Source: Shimia thalassica (GTDB taxonomy: Bacteria; Pseudomonadota; Alphaproteobacteria; Rhodobacterales; Rhodobacteraceae). From it: DNA of 64,000 bases. The first letter of the stretch is position 1. Each line of letters starts with the position of its first letter. The stretch is from contig NZ_CYTW01000002.1 of assembly GCF_001458215.1 (NCBI RefSeq), positions 124,001 through 188,000 of the forward strand. The letters are read 5' to 3'. Below are positions 26,152 to 34,395 of this stretch, one piece after another. The position numbers and the translations under genes are program-made. The notes below the pieces were generated by a model. It was not told where the DNA came from and ran no database searches. It saw only the letters and a program-made list of their open reading frames with translations.

Positions 26152-27126
26152 TTACCAGCGAAGAACCACCGATCCCCATGCCAAACCGCCGCCAATTGCT
26201 TCGGTGACCAGAAGATCACCCTGTTTGATTTGGCCTCTTTCAACACCAACAGAAAGCGCCAGGGGGATAGATGCGGCGGATGTGTTGCCGTGATCCTGTA
26301 CCGTGACGATGACCCGATCCATAGGCACACCCAGTTTTTTGGCGGTGCCCTGAATGATGCGAATATTGGCCTGATGCGGAACGATCCAGTCTACAGAATC
26401 ATCTGTGAGACCGATCTTGCTGAGCGATGCGTGCGCCGTCGAGGTGAGTTTTTCGACCGCTTGTCGGAACAAGGCATTGCCCTGCATGCGAAGTTTGCCT
26501 GATGTGCCTGTCGACGAAACGCCGCCATCTACAAAAAGCATGTCGCGATATTTGCCGTCCGAATTCAGATCCGCAGACAGAATGCCCCGATCATCGGTAT
26601 TGCCGTTGCCGACTTCGGCCTGAAGCACGAGGGCGCCCGCACCATCACCAAACAAGACGCAGGTTCCGCGGTCTTCCCAGTCCATGATGCGGCTGAACGT
26701 TTCTGCACCGATCACCAGCACGGTTTTACATTGGCCAGAGAGGATCAGAGCGTTTGCATTGGTCAGAGCATAGACAAATCCCGCACAAACGGCCTGAACA
26801 TCAAAGCCGAAACCGCGGGTCATGCCCAGTTTGTGCTGCAACATGGTCGCGACGGATGGAAAGGTCAGGTCAGGCGTCGAGGTGGCAACGACGATTCCGT
26901 CGATGTCATCCGGCTGCATGCCTGCGTTTTCCAATGCATTGCGCGCTGCTTCGTACCCAAGATCAGAGGTTGTCTGGCCTTCGGCGGCAAAATGGCGGCG
27001 TTCGATGCCTGAACGTGTCCGAATCCACTCGTCCGACGTATCCAGCAGCTTTTCAAATTCAGAGTTTGGAACAATTCGCTCGGGGAGGTAATGCCCAACG
27101 CCTTTTACAACGGCGCGTAGTGTCAT
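26152..27126 (-). CDS. fabH: 3-oxoacyl-ACP synthase III
   Basis: A 324-residue thiolase-fold enzyme. The active-site Cys is in VQAVCAGFVYAL (about 112), the His in VPHQANIRI (about 251) and the Asn in DHGNTSAASIPLAL (about 281). FabH condenses acetyl-CoA with malonyl-ACP to start type II fatty acid synthesis. The start overlaps the plsX stop by four bases. Confidence 0.94.
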   Translation of the reverse strand: MTLRAVVKGVGHYLPERIVPNSEFEKLLDTSDEWIRTRSGIERRHFAAEGQTTSDLGYEAARNALENAGMQPDDIDGIVVATSTPDLTFPSVATMLQHKLGMTRGFGFDVQAVCAGFVYALTNANALILSGQCKTVLVIGAETFSRIMDWEDRGTCVLFGDGAGALVLQAEVGNGNTDDRGILSADLNSDGKYRDMLFVDGGVSSTGTSGKLRMQGNALFRQAVEKLTSTAHASLSKIGLTDDSVDWIVPHQANIRIIQGTAKKLGVPMDRVIVTVQDHGNTSAASIPLALSVGVERGQIKQGDLLVTEAIGGGLAWGSVVLRW

Positions 27127-28226
27127 GATGTTGTTCCGTTATTGTCCGGTGACGTCGGGACATCTTGGGGCAGGCTCACGGCGGATGCAACCCGTGCAGC
27201 AAGTTTTTCAGAGAAGCCAGACTGAGACAATTTGAACGCCAGCTTTACAGCGGCAGATATACCTGTTGCATCGGCACTACCGTGAGATTTTACCACTGTG
27301 CCGTTCAATCCAAGGAAAACGCCGCCGTTTACACGACGTGGGTCGATTCGTTTGTTCAGCCGGTTCAGCGACGTATAGGCAAGCAGAGCCGCCAAACGGG
27401 ACAGGGGCGAAAACTTGAAGGCTTCTCGAAGAAGGCTTCCGATCAGGCTGGCCGTGCCTTCACCGGTTTTAAGGGCCACGTTTCCGGTAAATCCGTCGGT
27501 GACGATGACGTCGGCAACATCTCCCGGAATATCTCCGCCTTCGACAAAACCGACAAATTCGAAGTTCGCGGCCTCGGCATTTTTCGAGATGAGTTCATGC
27601 GCGAGCTTCAACTCGGCGCGGCCTTTGTGTTCTTCGGTGCCAACATTCAGAAGGCCCACGCGCGGATGATCCATCTCCATGCCGTTGCGGGCATAGGACG
27701 CGCCCATCAGCGCATATTGCAACAGGTCCTGCTCGTCCGCGCGAATATCGGCACCAACATCAAGCATGATGTTGAAGCCTTGCGCGCTGCGAGAGGGCCA
27801 GAGAACCGCAATTGCCGGACGGTTCACGCCGGGCAATTTACGCAGCCGTACAACCGACAGCCCCATCAGAGCGCCGGTGTTGCCGCAAGAGACGCAAACG
27901 TCTGCTTCGCCATCGCGCACAGATTCGACCGCCGACCGCATCGACGTGTCTTTGCGCCGCATCACCTGACTGGGTTTGTCATCCATAGACACGACACCTT
28001 GGGCATCGCGAATTTCGACTCGACCTGCGAGAGGCTTTTTCTTGGCGACCAGCTTTTCCAGGGTGTCTTTGGGGCCATGCAGAATAAACCGGATGTCCGG
28101 ATTCTTCTTGGCAGAACTGGAAATGCCGGCAACAACAGCTGCCGGCCCGTGATCGCCACCCATGGCGTCAACTGAAATTGTGGTGCGCCCGGCACTCGAC
28201 TTAGCGGTTTCGCTCAAAGCGGTCAT
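27123..28226 (-). CDS. plsX: phosphate acyltransferase PlsX
   Basis: A 367-residue protein with the N-terminal signature TISVDAMGGDHGP and the conserved VSCGNTGALMG and TDGFTGNVALKT segments. PlsX makes acyl-phosphate from acyl-ACP for phospholipid synthesis. The first 14 residues before the signature are variable; the exact start could be slightly downstream. It follows rpmF and is coupled to fabH. Confidence 0.94.
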   Translation of the reverse strand: MTALSETAKSSAGRTTISVDAMGGDHGPAAVVAGISSSAKKNPDIRFILHGPKDTLEKLVAKKKPLAGRVEIRDAQGVVSMDDKPSQVMRRKDTSMRSAVESVRDGEADVCVSCGNTGALMGLSVVRLRKLPGVNRPAIAVLWPSRSAQGFNIMLDVGADIRADEQDLLQYALMGASYARNGMEMDHPRVGLLNVGTEEHKGRAELKLAHELISKNAEAANFEFVGFVEGGDIPGDVADVIVTDGFTGNVALKTGEGTASLIGSLLREAFKFSPLSRLAALLAYTSLNRLNKRIDPRRVNGGVFLGLNGTVVKSHGSADATGISAAVKLAFKLSQSGFSEKLAARVASAVSLPQDVPTSPDNNGTTS

Positions 28227-28247
28227 GCCGGCGCAGCCTCAGAATGC

Positions 28248-28454
28248 TTATGCCGCGTCTTCATCCAGATCGACATCTTCGACCATCGCAACGACTTCAC
28301 GGTCGTCGTAATGTCCGCAAGACGCGCACACGTGGTGGGGGCGCTTGAGTTCGCCACAGTTCGGGCATTCATTCGGGTTCGCTGCAACCAGGGCGTCGTG
28401 GGCACGACGGTTGTTGCGGCGCGATTTCGAAACTTTGTTCTGCTGGACAGCCAT
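28248..28454 (-). CDS. rpmF: 50S ribosomal protein L32
   Basis: A 68-residue ribosomal protein: basic N terminus ([19 protein letters not shown]) and a four-cysteine zinc ribbon CPNCGEL...CASCGHY. This is the cysteine-containing form, which needs zinc. The C-terminal tail is acidic. Located between DUF177 and plsX as in most bacteria. Confidence 0.96.
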   Translation of the reverse strand: MAVQQNKVSKSRRNNRRAHDALVAANPNECPNCGELKRPHHVCASCGHYDDREVVAMVEDVDLDEDAA

Positions 28455-28593
28455 GTCGCAACCTTCGATTTTATAGGGGCATCGAGCCCGATTTCCTGAG
28501 TGTCCAGAGGCATTACGCGTATTGCGGTGCCGAGTCCAACTCTAAATTCCAATGAGCGCGCGAAAATACTGCGAAATTCACAAATCGCAAGAG

Positions 28594-29154
28594 CTATTTT
28601 TCGTTCTCACCAGCCAGTTTGTCACGCAGCCCTGCCAATCCGGCAAAGGGGCGCGCGTCTTCGTTCGTCATCGCTTTTTTTCCGGGTTCGGTAAAGACCT
28701 TTTCCGCGATCTCTGCATCTGCAGCACGGGGATAAAGGGGAAGATTCAGCGCAAGTGACTCTTCCATGACGGTTGAGACATTGATTTCATTGCCCAAAAC
28801 GTCTGCGTTTTCGTCTTCGGGCATTTCAATTTCTTCTTCGTCCTCGTCCGGATAAGGCGGTTCTGCAAGGAACCTGCGCTCTATATCCGCTTCGATCCGG
28901 GTCGTGACAGGTTCAAGAGTCGCAACACAGGGCTGCACAACTGTCGCACCAAGATGTGCTTTCAGTTCCCAATCCGATTTCCCAAATCCATAGATTTCTC
29001 CAACAAAACTCAGTTTGCGAAGCGCCGATATCCCCAATTCCTGTGCCAGTTTATCGGCGACATCTTTTGAAACACGCAGTTCAAAAGGCGTGGAATGATT
29101 CTGTGAGAGGTCCGCAACGCGGAATTTCAGTGTGTTTTCGGCGGAGTCTGCCAT
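28594..29154 (-). CDS. DUF177/YceD family protein
   Basis: A YceD-like protein of 186 residues using the ATG at 29154 (MADSAENTLKFRVADLSQNH), which matches the usual start; earlier ATGs at 29172 and 29193 are open. The family core is ELKAHLGATVVQPCVATLEPV, with the Cys and TLEP motif, followed by a Glu/Asp-rich region (DEDEEEIEMPEDEN). YceD is co-transcribed with rpmF and linked to 23S rRNA or L32 accumulation. It is divergent from bamE. Confidence 0.85.
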   Translation of the reverse strand: MADSAENTLKFRVADLSQNHSTPFELRVSKDVADKLAQELGISALRKLSFVGEIYGFGKSDWELKAHLGATVVQPCVATLEPVTTRIEADIERRFLAEPPYPDEDEEEIEMPEDENADVLGNEINVSTVMEESLALNLPLYPRAADAEIAEKVFTEPGKKAMTNEDARPFAGLAGLRDKLAGENEK

Positions 29155-29241
29155 GAGTTCGAGCGCTTCCATTCTTGAACCAGAGGGATTCATTATGTAA
29201 GCGGGATAGAAGGCGACACAAGCCAAGACAAGAGGGCAGTT

Positions 29242-29700
29242 ATGACGGTACGCACCAATCGCACGAAACAGGCGTTTCTTGGGCTCGCGCTTTTGGCCTC
29301 TGTGGCATGCACAACCCAGTATCGGAATCACGGCTATGTGCCCAATGATGAAGATCTCGCCAATATCGTTGTTGGTGTCGATACGCGCGATACCGTGGCG
29401 GAATCAGTCGGGACCCCGACAACCTCGGGCGTGACCAACGATGGCGGCTACTATTATGTGCGCACCCGTGTCCGCCACTATGGCGCGCGTCAACCCAAAG
29501 TGATTGATCGCCGCCTTGTTGCCATCACGTTTGATACAGGCGGCACCGTGCGCAATATTGCCGAATATTCGCTGGAAGATGGACAGGCCGTGCCAATCGC
29601 GCGCCGCGTGACCGACAACGGCATCGAAGATCAATCGGTGCTCGCGCAGGTTCTTGGAAACATCGGCAACTTCACACCGGGTACGCTGGGCGGCGGTTAA
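29242..29700 (+). CDS. bamE: outer membrane assembly lipoprotein BamE
   Basis: A 152-residue SmpA/OmlA-domain lipoprotein. The signal peptide ends in the lipobox ASVAC (Cys at about 22). The BamE core follows: DEDLANIVVGVDTRDTVAES, VGTPT, then the YYYVRTRVRHY strands. It is a lipoprotein of the BAM complex, which inserts beta-barrels in the outer membrane. The bamE/DUF177 divergent arrangement is common in Rhodobacteraceae. Confidence 0.87.
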   Translation: MTVRTNRTKQAFLGLALLASVACTTQYRNHGYVPNDEDLANIVVGVDTRDTVAESVGTPTTSGVTNDGGYYYVRTRVRHYGARQPKVIDRRLVAITFDTGGTVRNIAEYSLEDGQAVPIARRVTDNGIEDQSVLAQVLGNIGNFTPGTLGGG

Positions 29701-29811
29701 TCGCCTGATCTCAACAGTTTCAAAAGAAACTTGGCGCGCCGGTCCAAGCCTGTCATTTTGGAGTCACGTCCTCTGTCTATTCTGGCAGAGACAAACAAGG
29801 CGGGGCCTCTC

Positions 29812-30546
29812 ATGGTTGCTTTGGCGAAAGGGCGCTATGTTGCGCGTCTGGCTGAGTGCGAAAAAGACATTCTCGCGGCGCAAAAGCTGCGACAGGTCGC
29901 GTTCCACGGCGACGAAACAACAATCGATCAGGATGTTTTTGACCCTCTGTGCACCCACATTCTTGTGGAAGAACAGTCAACGGGCGCGCTGGTCTGCTGT
30001 TTTCGCTTTTTGCCCTTGGCCGGCGGTCAGGACATCGACCGGTGTTATTCTGCCCAGTTTTATGAGTTGAGCGCCTTGCGGGACTTTGAAGGGCCAATGG
30101 TCGAGATGGGCCGGTTCTGCATCCATCCCGCCTATACCGATCCGGATATTCTGCGCGTGGCTTGGGGCGCGATGACCACATATGTGGATGAAAACAATGT
30201 TGAAATGCTGTTTGGCTGCTCGTCCTTTAATGGCACCGAGGCCGAACAGTATTTCGATGCCTTTGCCATGCTGCGCGACAGGCACCTTGCGCCCAAACGC
30301 TGGCTGCCCAAGGTGAAAGCCCCGAACGTGTTTCGCTTTGCTGCGCGCCTGCGCATCAAACCCGATCTCAAACTGGCACAAAGACGGATGCCTCCGCTGC
30401 TGCGTACATATCTGTTGATGGGCGGCTGGGTCAGCGACCACGCGGTTGTCGATCGAAAAATGAACACGCTGCATGTCTTTACCGGCCTCGAGATCAAGGC
30501 GATTCCTCCGGCGCGAAAACGCCTGTTGCGGGCGATTGGCGCCTAA
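29812..30546 (+). CDS. olsB: L-ornithine N-acyltransferase, OlsB type
   Basis: A GNAT-fold acyltransferase of 244 residues from the ATG at 29812; a TTG at 29731 would add 27 residues but the ATG is better supported. The N terminus LAKGRYVARLAECEKDILAAQKLR and the EMGRFCIHPAYTDPDILR block match OlsB, which attaches a 3-hydroxyacyl chain from ACP to ornithine as the first step of ornithine-lipid synthesis. No olsA acyltransferase is adjacent. Ornithine lipids are often made under phosphate limitation, but I see no PHO box here. Confidence 0.72.
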   Translation: MVALAKGRYVARLAECEKDILAAQKLRQVAFHGDETTIDQDVFDPLCTHILVEEQSTGALVCCFRFLPLAGGQDIDRCYSAQFYELSALRDFEGPMVEMGRFCIHPAYTDPDILRVAWGAMTTYVDENNVEMLFGCSSFNGTEAEQYFDAFAMLRDRHLAPKRWLPKVKAPNVFRFAARLRIKPDLKLAQRRMPPLLRTYLLMGGWVSDHAVVDRKMNTLHVFTGLEIKAIPPARKRLLRAIGA

Positions 30547-30633
30547 GCGACGGGTGCGGCGGCCCTGATTGTCGACCCCAAACACAGGTCAGTAGGTTGA
30601 CGCCCCGCAACGAGCGGTTTAGCCCCTTTTCTC

Positions 30634-32448
30634 ATGGCACGTATTCCTTTGTTACAGATGAACGGTATCTCGCTGACCTTTGGTGGAGATCCTATTTTCG
30701 ATGGGCTGGACCTTGTTGTTCAGCCGGGTGATCGCGTTGCGCTTGTCGGGCGGAACGGGTCGGGAAAATCCACGTTGATGAAAGTCATGGCCGGTCTGGT
30801 CGAGGCAGATCGCGGGGACATCGTTGTGCCGCCCGGTGTCTCGGTCGGATATATGGAGCAGGAACCCGACATGTCGGGCTTTGCCACCCTTGGAGACTTT
30901 GCATCGGCGAGCCTGCAACCCGGAGAGTTGTATAAGGTCGAGCGCGCGGGCGAAGGGTTGAAATTCGACCCCGCACGATCCGTTGAAACCGCCTCTGGTG
31001 GGGAACGCCGCCGTGCAGCTCTGGCCCGACTGATGGCCGAAGCGCCCGAGTTGATGCTTTTGGACGAGCCGACCAACCACCTTGATATCGAGGCGATTGC
31101 GTGGCTCGAGGCCGAGCTATCAAGCACGCGCGCCGCCTTTGTTCTGATCTCGCACGACCGCGCATTCCTGCGTGCCTTGACCCGTGCAACCCTCTGGATC
31201 GACAGGGGAATGGTACGACGTCAGGAAGAAGGGTTCAGTGCCTTTGAGGCGTGGCGTGACAAAATCTGGTCGGATGAAGATGTCGCCCGTCACAAGATGG
31301 ACCGCAAAATCAAATCCGAAGCGCGTTGGGCCGTCGAGGGAATCAGCGCGCGCCGCAAACGCAACATGGGACGTGTGCGCGCTTTGGGCGAATTGCGGGC
31401 CGAACGATCGTCGATGATCAAACGTCAGGGATCCGCCGCAATCGAAATTACGGCCGGGCCGAAGTCTGGTAAAAAAGTAATCGATGCCAAGAATCTGGCC
31501 AAGGCCTTTGATGGTAAAGAAATCGTTCAGAACTTTTCCCTGACCGTGCAGCGCGGCGACAATATTGCCTTTGTCGGCCCGAACGGCGTGGGCAAGACGA
31601 CGTTGATCAAAATGCTTATGGGACAAGAAGAGCCTGATGAGGGCACAGTGGTGCTCGGGACCAATCTGGTGCCCGCCATTTTTGATCAGTCGCGCGCACA
31701 GCTGGATCCGGACATGAGCCTTTGGGACAGCCTGACCGGCGATCCGGACATGCGTGTTTCGGGCAAGGCCGATCAGGTCATGGTGCGGGGCAATCCCAAA
31801 CACGTGGTTGGCTATCTCAAGGACTTTTTGTTTGACGAACGGCAAGCGCGCGCCCCCGTCAGATCGCTGTCAGGGGGCGAGAAGGCTCGACTGTTGCTGG
31901 CCAAACTGATGGCGCGGGAAAGCAACCTTCTGGTCCTCGACGAACCGACCAACGATCTCGACGTTGAGACACTCGATCTGTTGCAAGAGTTGCTGGACGA
32001 CTATGACGGCACCGTTCTGTTAGTCAGCCACGACCGGGATTTCCTTGATCGTGTGGCAACGACCACCGTCGCAATGGAAGGCAACGGGCGTGCTACGGTT
32101 TATGCGGGTGGATGGACCGATTATCAGTCGCAACGCGGCGATGCGCAGCCTGAAAAGGTCATGAAGTCCAAGCCAAAGGCCGAGAAAGCCAAACAGGAAA
32201 AAGCGCAAAAAGAGGGATTGAGCTTCACCGAGAAGCACCGTCTTGAAACGCTTCCTTCGGTGATCGAGCGTCTTCAGGCCGAGATTGCGAAGCTGGAAGA
32301 GTTCTTGATGGATCCTGATCTCTTTACCAAAGAGCCAGTGAAATTCCAGAAAGCCACAGATGCTTTGGTTGAGCGCCACACCGCCGTTGCAGATGCCGAA
32401 GAAGAATGGATGATGCTCGAAGAAAAAGCCGAGCAAAGCCAGTCCTGA
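30634..32448 (+). CDS. ABC-F family ATPase, Uup-like
   Basis: A 604-residue soluble protein with two ABC domains. Domain 1: Walker A GRNGSGKST, signature ASGGERRRAALA, Walker B LMLLDEPTNHLD. Domain 2: GPNGVGKTT, LSGGEKARLLLA, LLVLDEPTNDLD. A basic linker, about 225-265, joins them, and a C-terminal Lys/Glu-rich coiled coil (about 505-600) is typical of Uup. ABC-F proteins act on the ribosome, or in Uup's case also suppress transposon excision. No transmembrane partner is present. Confidence 0.88.
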   Translation: MARIPLLQMNGISLTFGGDPIFDGLDLVVQPGDRVALVGRNGSGKSTLMKVMAGLVEADRGDIVVPPGVSVGYMEQEPDMSGFATLGDFASASLQPGELYKVERAGEGLKFDPARSVETASGGERRRAALARLMAEAPELMLLDEPTNHLDIEAIAWLEAELSSTRAAFVLISHDRAFLRALTRATLWIDRGMVRRQEEGFSAFEAWRDKIWSDEDVARHKMDRKIKSEARWAVEGISARRKRNMGRVRALGELRAERSSMIKRQGSAAIEITAGPKSGKKVIDAKNLAKAFDGKEIVQNFSLTVQRGDNIAFVGPNGVGKTTLIKMLMGQEEPDEGTVVLGTNLVPAIFDQSRAQLDPDMSLWDSLTGDPDMRVSGKADQVMVRGNPKHVVGYLKDFLFDERQARAPVRSLSGGEKARLLLAKLMARESNLLVLDEPTNDLDVETLDLLQELLDDYDGTVLLVSHDRDFLDRVATTTVAMEGNGRATVYAGGWTDYQSQRGDAQPEKVMKSKPKAEKAKQEKAQKEGLSFTEKHRLETLPSVIERLQAEIAKLEEFLMDPDLFTKEPVKFQKATDALVERHTAVADAEEEWMMLEEKAEQSQS

Positions 32449-32481
32449 TCGCATCAGGGAATGGCCTGGTTCGGTGCGGGG

Positions 32482-33141
32482 CTATGAGCCTCCGAGGTCT
32501 TTGGACACACGGGGGCGATAACCGTTCCACAGGGCCTGCAAGGTCGGCTTGGGCGTCAAAACCGTGACGGTGCCGGTTGGTCGTGGAGTTGCGGCCAGAT
32601 ATCCGTTTGGCTGGAAGGGATAGAGCGCGTCTTGCCACAAAAGGGCAGGACCCGCGCAAGACTGGATGAACGTGCCATCCGGCAAGTCTTTTAGGTCTGC
32701 TTCGTGCCTGTTCTGTTTGAAAACACGCGGGATGGCACGTGCCGCATGAAGACTCACGTCAAAGTCTTTGACCGACCCCGAGTGTCCCGCCGCGTTCAGA
32801 AAGGCGTGGTAATCGGCACGGCGGCATTCCCCACAGGGACGATGGCCGGCGGCCAAAGCCACCGCTTCGTCATGGAAAAACAATTCGGTATAGTGGTTTG
32901 GCGCCATCAAGGTACGTTTGCGGTTCTTGAACTCGGTCACGCAACAAACCCACGCCTTGTGTCGCCAGCGCGCGGAGCCCAATGACTTATTATTGTCGTG
33001 CAGAATTCCACGGTTTCCCATGAACAGACCCCGCGCAGGATGCGCGAGGATGTCTCCGGTGGGTTGTACGCGGTTTTGAAGCGGCATCTCGCAATGATGT
33101 GGGAGGACGTCATCGCAATCAAGGGGAACGTGCCAGCTCAA
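32482..33141 (-). CDS. hypothetical protein with Ada-like GHRPCGECR motif
   Basis: A 219-residue protein. The start is TTG at 33141 with AAAGGCGG just upstream; the N terminus MSWHVPLDCDDVLP matches what I recall of roseobacter homologues. The central AAGHRPCGECRRADYHAF (about 97-114) resembles the RPCxxC zinc motif of Ada-type metal-binding domains, but paired upstream cysteines are not clear. The C-terminal half has no known motif. No signal peptide. Function unknown; DNA or zinc binding is only a guess. Confidence 0.65.
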   Translation of the reverse strand: MSWHVPLDCDDVLPHHCEMPLQNRVQPTGDILAHPARGLFMGNRGILHDNNKSLGSARWRHKAWVCCVTEFKNRKRTLMAPNHYTELFFHDEAVALAAGHRPCGECRRADYHAFLNAAGHSGSVKDFDVSLHAARAIPRVFKQNRHEADLKDLPDGTFIQSCAGPALLWQDALYPFQPNGYLAATPRPTGTVTVLTPKPTLQALWNGYRPRVSKDLGGS

Positions 33142-33211
33142 AACCGCCTTTGGTCTTGTTCGCGAGGGTGGCTTGCTACAGTGAGAACCACCCCGCGGGA
33201 CAAGCCGCTGT

Positions 33212-33295
33212 TTAGTGCAGTTGTAGCAAAAGCAGGGGTAGTCCGAGAATCCCTGTCATGATCAACGTGATAGATAGGCCAAATCCCTTAAACAT
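33212..33295 (-). CDS. possible 27-aa membrane peptide
   Basis: A short ORF (ATG at 33295, TAA at 33212-33214) preceded by AAAGGAG with a six-base spacer, an excellent ribosome site. The peptide MFKGFGLSITLIMTGILGLP continues with a Leu-rich end, forming one membrane span with a Lys near the N terminus. It lies in a 335-base gap between a minus-strand SDR gene and the 219-aa gene and is otherwise unexplained. Its length makes chance possible. Confidence 0.45.
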   Translation of the reverse strand: MFKGFGLSITLIMTGILGLPLLLLQLH

Positions 33296-33422
33296 GTCGC
33301 GCTCCTTTGTTTGTGGCTCATGTCAGAAGAGCTAGGGCAGGGCGGCGGGTTTGGTGTGCGTCACCTCGCCACATCTTTGCGTTGGGAGGTTTCACGTCGG
33401 GCGCTCAATTGAAGGCGGATAC

Positions 33423-33457
33423 AAAAAGGCCCCTGTCCTTCAGACAGAGGCCTTTGT
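33423..33457 (-). terminator. terminator downstream of the SDR gene
   Basis: Imperfect hairpin: AAAGGCC and CTGTC on one arm (33425-33437), GACAG and GGCCTTT on the other (33443-33455), with an A-run on the + strand that becomes the U-tract for minus-strand transcription. It lies 20 bases past the SDR stop. Confidence 0.75.
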
Positions 33458-33476
33458 TCAAAATTAACTTGGGGGG

Positions 33477-34232
33477 TCACTGCATCCGCAGCGCGCCGTC
33501 GATGCGGATGACTTCGCCGTTCAGATAGCCGCTTTCAACGATAAATTTCGCCAGTTGTGCGTATTCCTCGGGGCGGCCAAGGCGTTTGGGGCAGGTGACG
33601 TCCTGGGCCAGTTGGTCCTGAACCTCTTGTGGCAGGCCCATCAGCATCGGGGTGAGAAAGATGCCCGGCGCGATGGCCATGACTCGGATGCCTGCCTTGG
33701 CAAGATCGCGGGCCATGGGCAACGACAGTCCGACGATTCCCCCTTTGGAGGCGGCATAGGCTGCCTGTCCACGCTGGCCGTCCATGGCCGCGATTGAGGC
33801 CGTGTTGATGATCACGCCGCGCGCACCGTCTTCTGCCGGTTCGTTCTGGGCAATGACCTCGGCCGCGAGGCGGGCGACATTGAAACTGCCGACAAGGTTG
33901 ATGTCGATGGTTTTCTGGAACACATCCAAGGGGTGCGGGCCTTTTTTGCCAATCGTCGTCGCGGCGGGGGCGATACCCGCACAGTTTACAGCGGCGGTAA
34001 TGGTGCCCATCGCAGCTTTGGCGGCGGTGATGCTGGCCTGAACAGAGGCCTCGTCGGTGACGTCGGTCTTGTGGAATGTGCCGCCGATCTCTTTGGCGAC
34101 CTTTTCACCAAGGTCTTCGTTGAGATCAAACAGGGCAACTTTGGCGCCATGTGCCGCGAAATGGCGGGCCGTGGCCTCACCAAGGCCGGATGCGCCACCT
34201 GTTATCACCGCGCAGGTGTTTTCGATTTTCAT
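33477..34232 (-). CDS. SDR, 3-hydroxyacyl-CoA dehydrogenase type II-like
   Basis: A 251-residue short-chain dehydrogenase. It has the cofactor motif TGGASGLGEATARHF, the NCAGIAPA segment, the catalytic Ser in NTASIAAMDGQ and YAASK (Tyr-x-x-x-Lys). The overall pattern, with LFDLNEDLGEKVA after the Rossmann motif, favours NAD and matches HSD10-like 3-hydroxyacyl-CoA or 3-hydroxy-2-methylbutyryl-CoA dehydrogenases of fatty-acid and isoleucine breakdown. A TetR-like inverted repeat lies 41 bases upstream of the ATG. Confidence 0.82.
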   Translation of the reverse strand: MKIENTCAVITGGASGLGEATARHFAAHGAKVALFDLNEDLGEKVAKEIGGTFHKTDVTDEASVQASITAAKAAMGTITAAVNCAGIAPAATTIGKKGPHPLDVFQKTIDINLVGSFNVARLAAEVIAQNEPAEDGARGVIINTASIAAMDGQRGQAAYAASKGGIVGLSLPMARDLAKAGIRVMAIAPGIFLTPMLMGLPQEVQDQLAQDVTCPKRLGRPEEYAQLAKFIVESGYLNGEVIRIDGALRMQ

Positions 34233-34272
34233 GGGGGCTCTCCTCCTCCAGAGTGTCGTGGACCTTGTGAAA

Positions 34273-34286
34273 TGAACGTATGTTCA
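34273..34286. promoter_or_regulatory. inverted repeat TGAAC-GTAT-GTTCA, candidate TetR-type operator
   Basis: A perfect 5-4-5 palindrome 41 bases upstream of the SDR start, where a repressor could block its promoter. The form resembles TetR-family operators for acyl-CoA metabolism; no TetR gene is in the window. Confidence 0.5.
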
Positions 34287-34321
34287 AATAACAGGGGGAG
34301 GGGGTTTGTGTCCAGAAGTTT

Positions 34322-34388
34322 GAGGGGCGTTGCCCCTCTTGGCCCGCGGGGCCAATTCACCCCAGGATATTTTTAGCCAGAAGAAGCG
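34322..34388. repeat. double-hairpin intergenic element, roseobacter REP-like
   Basis: Two adjacent hairpins with 7-bp perfect stems and 3-base loops: GAGGGGC-GTT-GCCCCTC (34322-34338) and TTGGCCC-GCG-GGGCCAA (34339-34355). A tail follows: TTCACCCCAGGATATTTTTA then GCCAGAAGAAG. I recall near-identical dispersed intergenic elements in roseobacter genomes; the copy number cannot be checked from this window, which has only this one. It sits beyond the 3' end of the GlxA-type regulator gene and may also terminate it. Confidence 0.6.
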
Positions 34389-34395
34389 GCGGAGG

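Noticed and set aside
27165-28175. 336-codon plus-strand frame opposite plsX
   Set aside because: plsX is unmistakable on the other strand; this frame has no motif.
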